Shown piece after piece: positions 25,516 through 34,065 of a DNA stretch of 64,000 bases. The translations under genes were made by a program, and so were the position numbers. The notes below the pieces were generated by a model. It made no database searches, was not told the origin of the DNA, and worked only from the letters and a program-made list of their open reading frames with translations. The DNA is from JAUILH01 sp965230535 (GTDB lineage Bacteria > Bacteroidota > Bacteroidia > Flavobacteriales_D > JAUILH01): assembly GCA_965230535.1 (NCBI GenBank), contig OZ246009.1, forward strand, positions 1,674,001 through 1,738,000. Reading direction: 5' to 3'. Position 1 is the first letter of the stretch. The number at the start of each line of letters is the position of its first letter.

Positions 25516-27562
25516 TTATAAGAAGTAATATGTAATGTGCTGCAGACCAGCTAAAGTTTCGGGATTCAAGTCCTTTGCCACTTAAAGGTTGGTAATTTTC
25601 TCTTATTGAAGTACCTTTTTTCAAAAGACTTTCCGGATTGTGGATCAGTTTATGTGTCGCAGTTAGCGCATCTTCATGGTAGCCATAGTTATGCAGACCA
25701 CGTACACCAAAGTATGCCTGATCAAGCCAGTTAGGACCTCTCCAGTATCCACCATCAGGTTCAAATTTGGGATGATCGGCACTTAAGGTTTGAAATGGAA
25801 CCGTTGTATTAAATTTCAGAGAATCCATCATGTTTTGTTTCACAAGTTCGGCTTGTTCAGGAGCAGCAGCATTGGCCCAAAGGGGAATCCAGCCCTCACA
25901 ACCCATTGCCAGAATGTGATTCTCTCCAGTTAAATCGGTATCGTAGAACCAGCCTGTCTCAGCATGGAAAAATTGTTCCTGGATTTTACTCAGGAGAACT
26001 TTTGCCTCATTAGTGAAATGAGATGCATCTTCATTAAGAAGTTCTGCCATTTTGGAGAGATAAATTTTCTCAGCATATAAATAGGCATTTAAATCTACGC
26101 TTTCCTGATTCAGGGAATAGGCTTTATCTGTATTCTTTAAGATTTGACTATTGTCGAAACGAACGGCATTGTCCATTCCGCTTTCCCATTTGGCAGCAAT
26201 CAGAGTTCCATCTGTAGAGCCGTATTCACAAATGCCGTCATGGTCATGATCTCTGAACTGATACCACCAGGTATGTTGCTTAACTATTTTGGGAAGCATC
26301 TCTTCAATGAAATCAGTTTTACCATCCCGTTCATAGACTTTCCAAACGGCCCAGGCAGACAAAGGCGGTTTGGTGTTTCTATAATTGTGTTGTTCTATGC
26401 TGGTATCTCGATAAATGCAATCGGGAATGAAGCCATCCTCTTCCTGAAAACTATACATAGCCCTGATCTGATCTTTGGCAAGTTCAGGGTTATAGTGAGC
26501 CAGTGCAGCAGCATGTTTCCAACTATCCCATGCCCAAAAACCATGAAACCAGATGTAGTGATAGCTTGGGAAAAGGCCACTGTATTTCAATTCTCCTGCC
26601 GGAATTCTCCAGTTATTTTGAAGTGTGAGAAGAGATTTGCCAAGTAAATTATGATAAATCGAATCTGGGAAGGCAGAGTCCAATTGACTTACCATTTGTT
26701 CTTGCTCTCTACGTTTTTGCTCAATGTGTTTTTGTAGCTCAACCTTCGGGCTTGTGTATATGGCACTTAGGTTTTCTTTTTCAGCGGACCAATCATACTC
26801 TGGAAAAATGAAACTATGAGAAATAGCGAACTCGTGGGTTTGTCCTGGTTGTAATTCAATTTCCTTAAGTCTTATTTCGTAGTCCGAATCACTGAGTTGA
26901 ATTTGATCAATGAACTGTTCAGGTATTTGAATATAGCCTGTGGCCGGACTGTTCTCAGATACAATTTTGATACCTCTCAGGTCAACTTCAAACTTAACTG
27001 ATTCGAGAAAGGAATCGCCATTCCAGGTTGGACTAAGGCTTATGTCTTTATCTGACTTGTTTGTAATCTGAGTGCGTATGATTGAAGAATGCCCTGAGCT
27101 GAAAAACAGGGCTTGTTCAACGCGCAATTCATCATTTTCATAAACCTGTTCAAGATGACTGGGGTAGCTGTTTTGGTCTATATTAAAATCATTCCATCTC
27201 AGCCTTTTCTCTCCTTGTTGCAGAGTTAAGCTACTTAGCATAGGACTGATCCATGCTCCATTATCTTGAGTCATTAAGAATGGGCCTGAAAAACCGCCTT
27301 GAAGTTCTGTTCGATCTGAAAAACCATAAGAGAACCATGCTCCTTGATCTGAAAACGAAAGAGAAGAACGGTCTGAGGCACTGTCCGGCACACCTACATA
27401 GTCCAGAACATTATTCTGGAGATTTACCTTTAAATCTGTGTTTTCCGGAGTACTTGGTTCACGTTTTTCCGATTCCTTTTTTTGAGTCGTTTCTGAGCAT
27501 GAGGCCAAACCAATCAAAAGGAATGAAAGACAAATTATATGGATAAATTTTGTGTTTGGCAT
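25508..27562 (-). CDS. GH63-like glycosidase lipoprotein
   Basis: A 684-residue lipoprotein (MPNTKFIHIICLSFLLIGLASC). A beta-rich N-terminal domain (about 40-290) is followed by an (alpha/alpha)6 barrel with hallmarks of GH63/GH37-type inverting glucosidases: GFWAWDSWKHAAALAHYNPE (Asp346), QEEDGFIPD, KPPLSAWAVWKVYERDG, HDHDGICEYGSTDGT, KWESGMDN and GPNWLDQAYFGVRGL. Relatives cleave alpha-glucosides, mannosylglycerate or related compounds; which applies here is not clear. It is the first gene of the three-gene operon, and its stop overlaps the fusion gene start. The operon promoter should lie in 27563-27700. Confidence 0.85.
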   Translation of the reverse strand: MPNTKFIHIICLSFLLIGLASCSETTQKKESEKREPSTPENTDLKVNLQNNVLDYVGVPDSASDRSSLSFSDQGAWFSYGFSDRTELQGGFSGPFLMTQDNGAWISPMLSSLTLQQGEKRLRWNDFNIDQNSYPSHLEQVYENDELRVEQALFFSSGHSSIIRTQITNKSDKDISLSPTWNGDSFLESVKFEVDLRGIKIVSENSPATGYIQIPEQFIDQIQLSDSDYEIRLKEIELQPGQTHEFAISHSFIFPEYDWSAEKENLSAIYTSPKVELQKHIEQKRREQEQMVSQLDSAFPDSIYHNLLGKSLLTLQNNWRIPAGELKYSGLFPSYHYIWFHGFWAWDSWKHAAALAHYNPELAKDQIRAMYSFQEEDGFIPDCIYRDTSIEQHNYRNTKPPLSAWAVWKVYERDGKTDFIEEMLPKIVKQHTWWYQFRDHDHDGICEYGSTDGTLIAAKWESGMDNAVRFDNSQILKNTDKAYSLNQESVDLNAYLYAEKIYLSKMAELLNEDASHFTNEAKVLLSKIQEQFFHAETGWFYDTDLTGENHILAMGCEGWIPLWANAAAPEQAELVKQNMMDSLKFNTTVPFQTLSADHPKFEPDGGYWRGPNWLDQAYFGVRGLHNYGYHEDALTATHKLIHNPESLLKKGTSIRENYQPLSGKGLESRNFSWSAAHYILLLINE

Positions 27563-27767
27563 AACATGGGCTGATGTGTCAAAATTAAACTTATGGTAAT
27601 TAACACCAAAAGATGTGTAAAGCTAGTGTATTTAGCAGTAAAATCACATGTAAACTAACATTGAATATGTGATTTTTGGAAATGGAATGCAAGGATTTAA
27701 TGTATTCAGATCGAAATTAACGACAACCAGCTAATAGCAGGAGGAATTTGATTGCCATAAAAAACAA

Positions 27768-27893
27768 CCGGAAAGCATTCATCTGTTTTGGCAATATTTA
27801 CCATTAACAGATTTAGCTTTCCGGCTTCTATGAGTGTCAGAATTGTAGCGCCTGACAGAAAAAATTGTTAAAAAGGGATCGAAACCCCTTTTT
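27768..27893. ncRNA. Candidate structured RNA: two hairpins plus a bidirectional terminator
   Basis: This part of the 347-bp gene-free stretch 27563-27909 holds three tandem stems. The first is CCGGAAAGC (27768-27776) with GCTTTCCGG (27816-27824), strengthened by an inner CTGTT/AACAG pair. The second is TGTCAG (27835-27840) with CTGACA (27852-27857). The third is AAAAAGGG (27870-27877) with CCCTTTTT (27886-27893), a terminator readable in both directions. The last may simply end the minus-strand transcript that includes 27910. Otherwise the array looks like a small RNA. I see no confident promoter. Confidence 0.35.
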
Positions 27894-27909
27894 CAATCGG
27901 TTTATATAA

Positions 27910-28155
27910 CTATTGATGCGACTCTTTCTTTGGAGTTTCATCCGACTCAACATGAACACTAAGTGTGCTGTTTTGGTCAGCTTCTTCATTGGTGCGAACG
28001 CTTTTTTTCTTATCAATTGAAGGGTGAGAAAGGATGACTGCGATCACGATCCAAGTACAAGCCGCCAAAGGCATGATCAGTGTTTTAAGTGTCGACTGTG
28101 GACGCATTGCATCCTGATTTAGGTCATTATTCGACCCGTTGTTATTTTGATTCAT
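27910..28155 (-). CDS. Small single-pass membrane protein
   Basis: 81 residues from ATG 28155 (MNQNNNGSNNDLNQDAMRPQ). An upstream in-frame start at 28203 is less likely because it adds a poorly conserved-looking segment. One hydrophobic helix (LKTLIMPLAACTWIVIAVIL, about 24-43) separates an Asn-rich N-terminus from a charged C-terminal tail ending HQ. I do not recognise a family. It lies 87 bp downstream of the 28243-28590 gene on the same strand and is followed by the terminator at 27870, so the two may form a small operon. Confidence 0.45.
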   Translation of the reverse strand: MNQNNNGSNNDLNQDAMRPQSTLKTLIMPLAACTWIVIAVILSHPSIDKKKSVRTNEEADQNSTLSVHVESDETPKKESHQ

Positions 28156-28242
28156 TTTCTTAGAAATTAAAGTACCGTTATTCAGGCCATAAAATGACCA
28201 CATTAATTGTTGACTGCAATGAGATTCATTGACAGCTGAAGA

Positions 28243-28590
28243 CTAGCAAAAATCTTCTGGTACTTTAATTTGATGGTAGAGTATATAGAACTTGGCAGGA
28301 GGCGCAAGACTGTGCAACGCACCTGTTTTCCCTGATACAGAATCACCGTTTTTAACAGTTGGGATATAATTTGCAATCAGAGATGAGAGATGGAGAGAAT
28401 CGTCTTTTTCCTTTTCATCACTTTCTTCCGATTCCTCAGATCCTTCTCTGTCTTCAGTGTCTTCTTCCTCACAAAATTCAGTCTTGTCAGCGTCATCATC
28501 CAGATACCATCGCTCCACGGTTGAAAAGACCAAGGCGAACAGCAGTGCGAATGCACTAAACAGCTTGAGTATTTGACTTGAAGACTTCAC
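28243..28590 (-). CDS. Small exported acidic protein, hypothetical
   Basis: 115 residues with a GTG start. A hydrophobic N-terminal segment (LKLFSAFALLFALVFS) is either a signal peptide or an anchor. It is followed by an extremely acidic stretch of Asp/Glu/Ser (about 30-65) that could bind cations, and a C-terminal part with two Cys overall. No family is recognised and no better start exists in frame. It lies upstream of the membrane protein at 27910 and downstream of the LytTR regulator on the same strand. Confidence 0.45.
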   Translation of the reverse strand: MKSSSQILKLFSAFALLFALVFSTVERWYLDDDADKTEFCEEEDTEDREGSEESEESDEKEKDDSLHLSSLIANYIPTVKNGDSVSGKTGALHSLAPPAKFYILYHQIKVPEDFC

Positions 28591-28702
28591 TACCTTAAAT
28601 ATAGGTGATTTTGACCTTATATTTATCAGATTACTAACAAATTAGATCAACACCTTATTGTGAGTGATGGAAGGTGAGGTTTTTAAGGATAAATTTCTGA
28701 GC

Positions 28703-29395
28703 TCACTTGATTTGATGCAATTTGTGCTTATGAGCATTGCTAACGGGAATGTTGTGATTGTTGATTGTGATTGCTTTTTTTTGAATGGATGTGATATGAC
28801 TAACTCCTATGATATAAGATCGGTGAACTTTTATGAACCTTTCTTCTGGTAATTTTTCTTCCAAAGATTTCAAACTCATTAAAGACATCACCTTACTGCC
28901 ATCTTTCAGGTAGAACCTCACATAGTCTTTAAGGTTTTCAATGAATAACAACTCATCCAGGATAATTTTAACCAGGCTATGCTTTGATTTGACGAAAATA
29001 TGACCACTTGTTTGAGGTGTTTTTGCGGCCAAATCGCGTAAATCAAAATAAGCTTTTGCCTTGTTTATTGATGACAAGAAATCTTCAAAGTTGAACGGCT
29101 TTAGTAAATAGTCTAATGCGTTGAGTCGGTAACTCACTACAGCAAATTCATCGTAGGCAGTGGTGAAAATGACCCTTGTGTCTTCGGGAATATGCTCAAA
29201 CAGGTCTATTCCGCTTAGGTCAGGCATATTGATATCCAGGAAAACCAGATCAGGTTTTAACTGAGGAATTTTCTCTTTGGCTTGAAGAGAGCTATGATAA
29301 GTATCTACTAAATCGATTTGCGGAATCTTGGCGCAATACTCTTCAATCAGTTTAAGAGCAAAAGGTTCGTCATCAATGGCAATACATCTAAGCAT
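28703..29395 (-). CDS. LytTR-family response regulator
   Basis: About 230 residues from ATG 29395 (MLRCIAIDDEPFALKLIEEY). An upstream start at 29416 would add seven residues. The receiver is intact: the DDE triad, the acceptor Asp in LVFLDINMPDLSG, the Thr in IFTTAY, and Lys in LLKPF. The C-terminal half is a LytTR DNA-binding domain (HIFVKSKHSLVKIILDELLF, KVHRSYIIGVSHI). The gene overlaps the kinase gene by 8 bp, forming a two-component pair. Its likely target is the direct repeat at 33760-33789, upstream of the TonB receptor of the same operon. Confidence 0.9.
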   Translation of the reverse strand: MLRCIAIDDEPFALKLIEEYCAKIPQIDLVDTYHSSLQAKEKIPQLKPDLVFLDINMPDLSGIDLFEHIPEDTRVIFTTAYDEFAVVSYRLNALDYLLKPFNFEDFLSSINKAKAYFDLRDLAAKTPQTSGHIFVKSKHSLVKIILDELLFIENLKDYVRFYLKDGSKVMSLMSLKSLEEKLPEERFIKVHRSYIIGVSHITSIQKKAITINNHNIPVSNAHKHKLHQIK

Positions 29396-30428
29396 ATACT
29401 GGAATTTCAAGTTCAACTATAAAACGATCATTTTTGACAACTGACAATTGGTAATCAGATTCCTGATAGATTAGTTCGAGTCGCTTATTAACATTCGCCA
29501 GTCCAATTCCACTTTTGTCTATCTCCTTCTTGCCTTCTGTAATCGGGTTTGATACGTATAGAAATAACCTGTTTTGCGTCTGTTTTATGCTGATATCGAT
29601 GGAATAATCACTCACATAACTGGTACCATGTTTAAACGCATTTTCAATAAATGCAATCAGCAACAGGGGAGGGATCTGACCAATGAAATTCCCCTGTACA
29701 TTATAATTGACTTTAATGCTGTCGTTTAAACGAATCTTTTCAATCGCAATGTAATTGGAAATAAAATCGACTTCTCTTTCAACGGAGACTAACTTACTTT
29801 CAGATTCATTAAGCGTGTACCTGAGTAGTTTCGACAATTTATAGGTGTGATCTCTGGCCATTTCCGGATCAATTTTGATCATGGAATAAACGTTGTTCAG
29901 GGTATTGAATAAAAAATGTGGACTGATCTGTTTTTTTAGAAGAGCTATTTCAGAAGATGCTTTTTCGTGTTCAATTTTTCTTTGTCGGGAGAGAGAGGAA
30001 ATCAGTGTTCCATAAAAAATGGCCAGAAAGGTGATTGCTACAAGAACATCTTCATCTTCAATGTAGTCCTCCTCATATTCTTCCATGTCTTCCTGATCAT
30101 AATCCTCTGGATAAACCGTTTCTTCAACCTGGAAAAAAGATTGATTGAAATGCGTCCAAACAGATATCTGATAGTTTAGAAACCATGACATGATTAGAAC
30201 GGTAAGGACAGATGTAACGTAGAGGAAGTTTTTCTTTTGAAACAGCAGTTTTGGAACTAAGAACCGTGTATTTAGATAATATACACCAATCAAACTAACA
30301 ATGAATCCCAGTAGTTTAAGATGTATTCCCATGGGAAGCTCAAACGGAGATATGGGGAAGCTCAGTTCAAGCAGAGAAAAGATAGCCAGCCAGGGCAAGG
30401 TATGATATAGGAAATGCTTAATGGTCAT
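29388..30428 (-). CDS. LytS/AlgZ-type sensor histidine kinase
   Basis: 346 residues from ATG 30428 (MTIKHFLYHTLPWLAIFSLL); an in-frame GTG two codons upstream is possible. Four membrane helices (about 10-160) are interrupted by an acidic loop rich in Glu, Asp and Tyr (VYPEDYDQEDMEEYEEDYIE, near residue 105) that may sense a cation. Then come the His_kinase H-box LLKKQISPHFLFNTLN and a HATPase domain (IENAFKHG, GIGLANVNKRL). It pairs with the overlapping LytTR regulator. Placement after TonB receptor and DUF4249 genes links its signal to that uptake system. Confidence 0.88.
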   Translation of the reverse strand: MTIKHFLYHTLPWLAIFSLLELSFPISPFELPMGIHLKLLGFIVSLIGVYYLNTRFLVPKLLFQKKNFLYVTSVLTVLIMSWFLNYQISVWTHFNQSFFQVEETVYPEDYDQEDMEEYEEDYIEDEDVLVAITFLAIFYGTLISSLSRQRKIEHEKASSEIALLKKQISPHFLFNTLNNVYSMIKIDPEMARDHTYKLSKLLRYTLNESESKLVSVEREVDFISNYIAIEKIRLNDSIKVNYNVQGNFIGQIPPLLLIAFIENAFKHGTSYVSDYSIDISIKQTQNRLFLYVSNPITEGKKEIDKSGIGLANVNKRLELIYQESDYQLSVVKNDRFIVELEIPVYA

Positions 30429-30527
30429 AGACACAATGGTGTTGACTCCATATCGATTTCTCTAACGCAGAATATGGCAACTGTATTTTGTTTAAGGTTT
30501 GTTTTGATTCTGTCATGGACATTTAAC

Positions 30528-31328
30528 CTATGGAACAATGGTTCTTTGGAAACTTGAATTTCCCGTTCCAAAATATCCAAGGCCAAGATTGCTCCAGTTG
30601 TTTGTTGGGTTTGCCGGGGCGGTAGCACCCGGACCTCCTTCATCTCCGGATATGGCGCTTTCCAGCGTTGTGAAGAAATCGAAGGAATTTTTATCTATGG
30701 ACCGTAGTTCTAAATCTATGGTATCTCCTGTGGTGATGTTCTGATCAATGAATATATAATCGTTAATAAGCGTCCCGTCAATAGTGAAATCGTCATAAGT
30801 GTATGGGATTTGCTCAATTACTTCCTGACCATTAATGTGATGGATTACCTGATAATAGTTATCGACTCCGGCAGGGTCATTTAAATCGTACTCCATTCCG
30901 ACGAATTCTTCTCCATCATCTTCGAAAATGCCCAGAGCAGAGCTATTAATAGCAACAGCTGAGGGAATCGTTGAACTTGCTTCATAGACCTTGTCACCAA
31001 TCTCTACTTTCAAACGATAGGTTTCTCCTTCATTTGCAGTATAATTAGGAAGTACATAAATGCCATTAGAAGTGTGGAATACGGCATTAATTGTATTGTT
31101 CCCATCATAAAGTGTAACCACTGCATTTAGGATTCTTTCAGGAGTACCTGGGTTAAAGTAGCTCGTGGTTTTGGTGATCTTAACCGTGAAATCGTGAGTT
31201 CCTTCCAGCAAAACTGCTTCCATAACGTATTGCGGCTCCGAGTCGTTGAGATCTATTGGTATGACTTTTTCACATGAAGTGAATAGGAGAGGGAGTAGGA
31301 GGATGGGAATGATGAATATGGTTTTCAT
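30528..31328 (-). CDS. DUF4249 lipoprotein, partner of the TonB receptor
   Basis: A 266-residue lipoprotein (MKTIFIIPILLLPLLFTSC, followed by EKVIPIDLND). The beta-sandwich pattern is that of DUF4249: YVMEAVLLEGTHDFTVKITK, AVVTLYDGNNTI, YTANEGETYRLKVEIGDKVY and the late DFFTTLESAISGDEGGPGAT. DUF4249 proteins are encoded next to TonB receptors in Bacteroidota and are thought to help at the outer membrane, in the manner of SusD-like partners. The gene starts 3 bp after the receptor stop, and 99 bp separate it from the kinase gene. The ligand is unknown. Confidence 0.85.
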   Translation of the reverse strand: MKTIFIIPILLLPLLFTSCEKVIPIDLNDSEPQYVMEAVLLEGTHDFTVKITKTTSYFNPGTPERILNAVVTLYDGNNTINAVFHTSNGIYVLPNYTANEGETYRLKVEIGDKVYEASSTIPSAVAINSSALGIFEDDGEEFVGMEYDLNDPAGVDNYYQVIHHINGQEVIEQIPYTYDDFTIDGTLINDYIFIDQNITTGDTIDLELRSIDKNSFDFFTTLESAISGDEGGPGATAPANPTNNWSNLGLGYFGTGNSSFQRTIVP

Positions 31329-31331
31329 GTT

Positions 31332-33686
31332 TTAGAATTTAAAATTGTAAGAAACGGATGGCACTATACTGAATAAGGTTGTCTGAACAGCTTCTGTCTG
31401 ATTAGGACTGCCTTCTTTCTGCCTAAATGTGATGGTATAAGGGTTTTTTCTTGCATAAGCATTATAGGCAGATATATTCCAGCTGGAGGTGAATTTCTTT
31501 TTAACTTTCATTTCCTTACCAGTTTCTGTATCAAATACAAGTTTATACTGTTTCCCTTCGAGCGTAACGCCTACATCAAGTCTGTGATAGTTCGGCATTC
31601 TGTATCCGTTCCTTTCTGTGTAGTATGGAACCGATTGACCATTGATTTCATATTTACCTGATGGGAATGTTACGGCATTTCCTGTATAGAAGACCCAATT
31701 TGAAGCCAATTTAACCCGTTCGGTCAGTTTGTACATAGCAACAATGGAGATGTCATGGATTCTGTCTTGTTTGGCGGAATAAGCTTTGCCTTTATTGATT
31801 TCGGGGATCTTCTTAAAGCTTCTGGAATAAGTATATGCAACCCATCCTGTCAATTTACCAGTATTCTTTTTTAACATGAATTCAGCCCCATAAGCATAAC
31901 CTCTGCCAAATACCAGTTGATTTTCTACAGTTTCGTTAAGAAATAGATTGGCGTGATCCTTATAGTCGAGTTGATTCTTCAGATTCTTGTAATAGACCTC
32001 AGTAGAAAATACATAAGCATCTTTCTTCAATTTTTTGAAGTATCCCATTGAGAATTGATCTGCTATAAGAGGTTTGATGTTATTGGTACTTGGAATCCAG
32101 ATATCATTTGGCTGAGTAGAGGTAGAGTTCGATAATAAGTGCATGTACTGGTAATTTCGATTATACCCCATGGAAAAATTGCTGGTTTTATTGAGCTGGT
32201 AGGTCAAGCCCAGTCGTGGTTCTAATCCGGTATATTGCTGGATGGATTTCCATTTTTCGAAAGTTTCTTTTTTGGCTACGTTCCCTTTACTGTCAAACGT
32301 GTATTTAACACTGGGACCAATGTAATTGAAGTGGGACAGGCGCAATCCATATCTCAGGCTTAGACTTTCAGATACTTTCTGATCGTTCTGTACATAAGCT
32401 GCACTTTCTATCGCATGTTTATTACTAATGTTGATTGAATTGGATTCGCCCGCATCTAAATTACCAGGGAGGAATTTGTGGTACACGGAATTAAACCCAA
32501 AAGTGATGGTATTTTTATTGTTTAAATAATAGGAGTAGTCCTGCTTGATATTGATGTCTCTGATGAGAGAACTTAAGGTTAACTTAAAATTATTCTCGGT
32601 GATTTTGATTTTATAACTGTAATCGCTGAAGATAACTGAGGTGTTCGAGAAGAGTTTGTCTCCAAAAATGTGATTCCATCTCAAGGTCCCGGTTTTATTG
32701 CCCCAATCAAATCCAAATTGGCTGCCAAAACCTAAAACATCACGGCCAAAATAACCAGATAGAAAAATCCGATCTTTCTTACCAATTTGATAGTTGGCTT
32801 TTGCTGTAAGGTCATAGAAATAGAGTTTGTTGTCTCTTAACTCTGTGTTTTTTGAATACTTTAAAAATAGATCGGCGTAGGTTCTTCTCCCTGATATTGC
32901 AAAGGAGCCTTTATTTTTTACAATAGGTGCTTCCACAGCAAGCTTGGATGAGATTAAACCAATTCCTCCCTTAACGGCCAGTTGTTTGCTGTTCCCATTA
33001 TTGAGTTTAATGTCCATTACAGAGGAGGCTCTTCCTCCGTATTTGGCAGGAATATCTCCTTTATATAAGGTCACATCTTTGATAACATCAGAGTTGAAAA
33101 CTGAGAAAAATCCGAGTAAATGGGAGGCATTGTAAACTGGGGCTTCATCCAATAAAATCAGGTTCTGGTCGGCGCCCCCGCCTCTCACAAAAAAGCCACT
33201 GTTGCCTTCTCCAGCCGACTTAACACCAGGTTTGAGTTGAAAGACTTTTAGAACGTCCTTTTCTCCCAGAAGAACAGGAATGGTTTCGATTTCATCAGGT
33301 GTTACTTTCATCACACCCATTTCGTCTTCCTCTTTCTTTTCCAGTACCACTAATTCGCCAAGAGATTCACTGCCCTCAGCCAATTCAATATTTAACTGAA
33401 TGTCTTGATCAAGTTTGACCGTTTTTGTAATAGTGGTGTAGCCAATTAATTTATAAGAAATAGAGTATTCTCCTTTCGGAGCGGTTAAAGAATAGAATCC
33501 ATAGACATTGGCGGCTGTTTTCATGCCTTCCAGTTCATCTATGCTAACAACTGCTCCAATTAAGTCCTCGCCTGTGGAGGCATCCTTAACGCTTCCGCTA
33601 ATGGTGTACTGGTCTTGTCCATGGCTTGTGCTAATGAAACCAGTTAAAAGCACTAAAGCAACAGAGGTTTTAAATGTTCTTATCAT
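31332..33686 (-). CDS. TonB-dependent receptor with carboxypeptidase-regulatory domain
   Basis: 784 residues from ATG 33686 (MIRTFKTSVALVLLTGFIST), preferred over an upstream start at 33710. A CarboxypepD-reg-like domain covers about 25-105 (YTISGSVKDASTGEDLIGAV). The plug covers about 115-235, with GEGNSGFFVRGGGADQNLIL and YKGDIPAKYGGRASSVMDIK, and the barrel ends in SVSYNFKF. No FRAP/NPDL heme motif is seen, so the substrate differs from that of the receptor at 8953. The plug pattern is of the DUF4249-associated class. It leads an operon with DUF4249, LytS and LytTR. Upstream direct repeats suggest control by that LytTR. Confidence 0.88.
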   Translation of the reverse strand: MIRTFKTSVALVLLTGFISTSHGQDQYTISGSVKDASTGEDLIGAVVSIDELEGMKTAANVYGFYSLTAPKGEYSISYKLIGYTTITKTVKLDQDIQLNIELAEGSESLGELVVLEKKEEDEMGVMKVTPDEIETIPVLLGEKDVLKVFQLKPGVKSAGEGNSGFFVRGGGADQNLILLDEAPVYNASHLLGFFSVFNSDVIKDVTLYKGDIPAKYGGRASSVMDIKLNNGNSKQLAVKGGIGLISSKLAVEAPIVKNKGSFAISGRRTYADLFLKYSKNTELRDNKLYFYDLTAKANYQIGKKDRIFLSGYFGRDVLGFGSQFGFDWGNKTGTLRWNHIFGDKLFSNTSVIFSDYSYKIKITENNFKLTLSSLIRDINIKQDYSYYLNNKNTITFGFNSVYHKFLPGNLDAGESNSINISNKHAIESAAYVQNDQKVSESLSLRYGLRLSHFNYIGPSVKYTFDSKGNVAKKETFEKWKSIQQYTGLEPRLGLTYQLNKTSNFSMGYNRNYQYMHLLSNSTSTQPNDIWIPSTNNIKPLIADQFSMGYFKKLKKDAYVFSTEVYYKNLKNQLDYKDHANLFLNETVENQLVFGRGYAYGAEFMLKKNTGKLTGWVAYTYSRSFKKIPEINKGKAYSAKQDRIHDISIVAMYKLTERVKLASNWVFYTGNAVTFPSGKYEINGQSVPYYTERNGYRMPNYHRLDVGVTLEGKQYKLVFDTETGKEMKVKKKFTSSWNISAYNAYARKNPYTITFRQKEGSPNQTEAVQTTLFSIVPSVSYNFKF

Positions 33687-33759
33687 GTGTAATGTGAAGT
33701 TTGATGACACAATGATAACCTCTCAAGTTGCCAGGTATTTTATCGAGAATAATGTAATC

Positions 33760-33789
33760 TACGTTTCGATCTTTTTTGTCTACGTTTGG
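33760..33789. promoter_or_regulatory. Tandem LytTR-type direct repeat upstream of the TonB operon
   Basis: TACGTTTCG (33760-33768) and TACGTTTGG (33781-33789) lie inside longer 14-bp repeats (TCTACGTTTsGATC) with a 21-bp period. LytTR regulators bind two 9-bp direct repeats 12 bp apart with consensus close to [TA][AC][CA]GTTN[AG][TG]. The second copy fits fully and the first misses once. The site lies 74-104 bp before the receptor ATG at 33686. The same operon encodes a LytTR protein. Confidence 0.6.
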
Positions 33790-33876
33790 ATCGTTTTCTG
33801 GAAAATGATTGGGTGGTAAAGGTGTATGAGGCTATGTTATGGTTGGAAAAACTTTTGTTCTGAACCGATGGCTGGA

Positions 33877-33940
33877 AGAAACTCCCAAACACAAAAAAAG
33901 CCTTCTCATTTGAGAAGGCTTTGGTGATCCCCCTGGGGCT
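33877..33940. repeat. Left 64-bp direct repeat (tRNA-Lys 3' fragment plus terminator)
   Basis: It matches 44530-44593 except for two bases (TG here, CA there, just outside the tRNA end). It holds a copy of the tRNA terminator stem (33898-33921) and the tRNA 3' sequence GATCCCCCTGGGGCT, then leaves homology completely. The stretch 33941-34065 has nothing recognisable. Confidence 0.8.
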
Positions 33941-34065
33941 ATTTTGTTCTGATTTAACTGTTTGCTGTTGAGCGGCTTATGTTAGGTGGAGTAGTGCTTG
34001 GGTAAGAAAAAGGGTACAAATTGAATTCCTAAGTGGCTTTGGAGTTCATTGGATTTTGTTGTTAT

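Noticed and set aside
28664..28852. A plus-strand open frame over the end of the LytTR gene
   Set aside because: Complementary to real coding sequence for most of its length, with no recognisable features.
30425..30643. A 72-residue minus-strand open frame between the DUF4249 and kinase genes
   Set aside because: It overlaps the end of the DUF4249 gene in another frame, has no signal, domain or start context, and looks like a shadow.
33898..33940. A second tRNA gene at the left repeat
   Set aside because: Only the last 16 bases of tRNA-Lys and its terminator are present. No D-arm, anticodon arm or acceptor 5' side follows.
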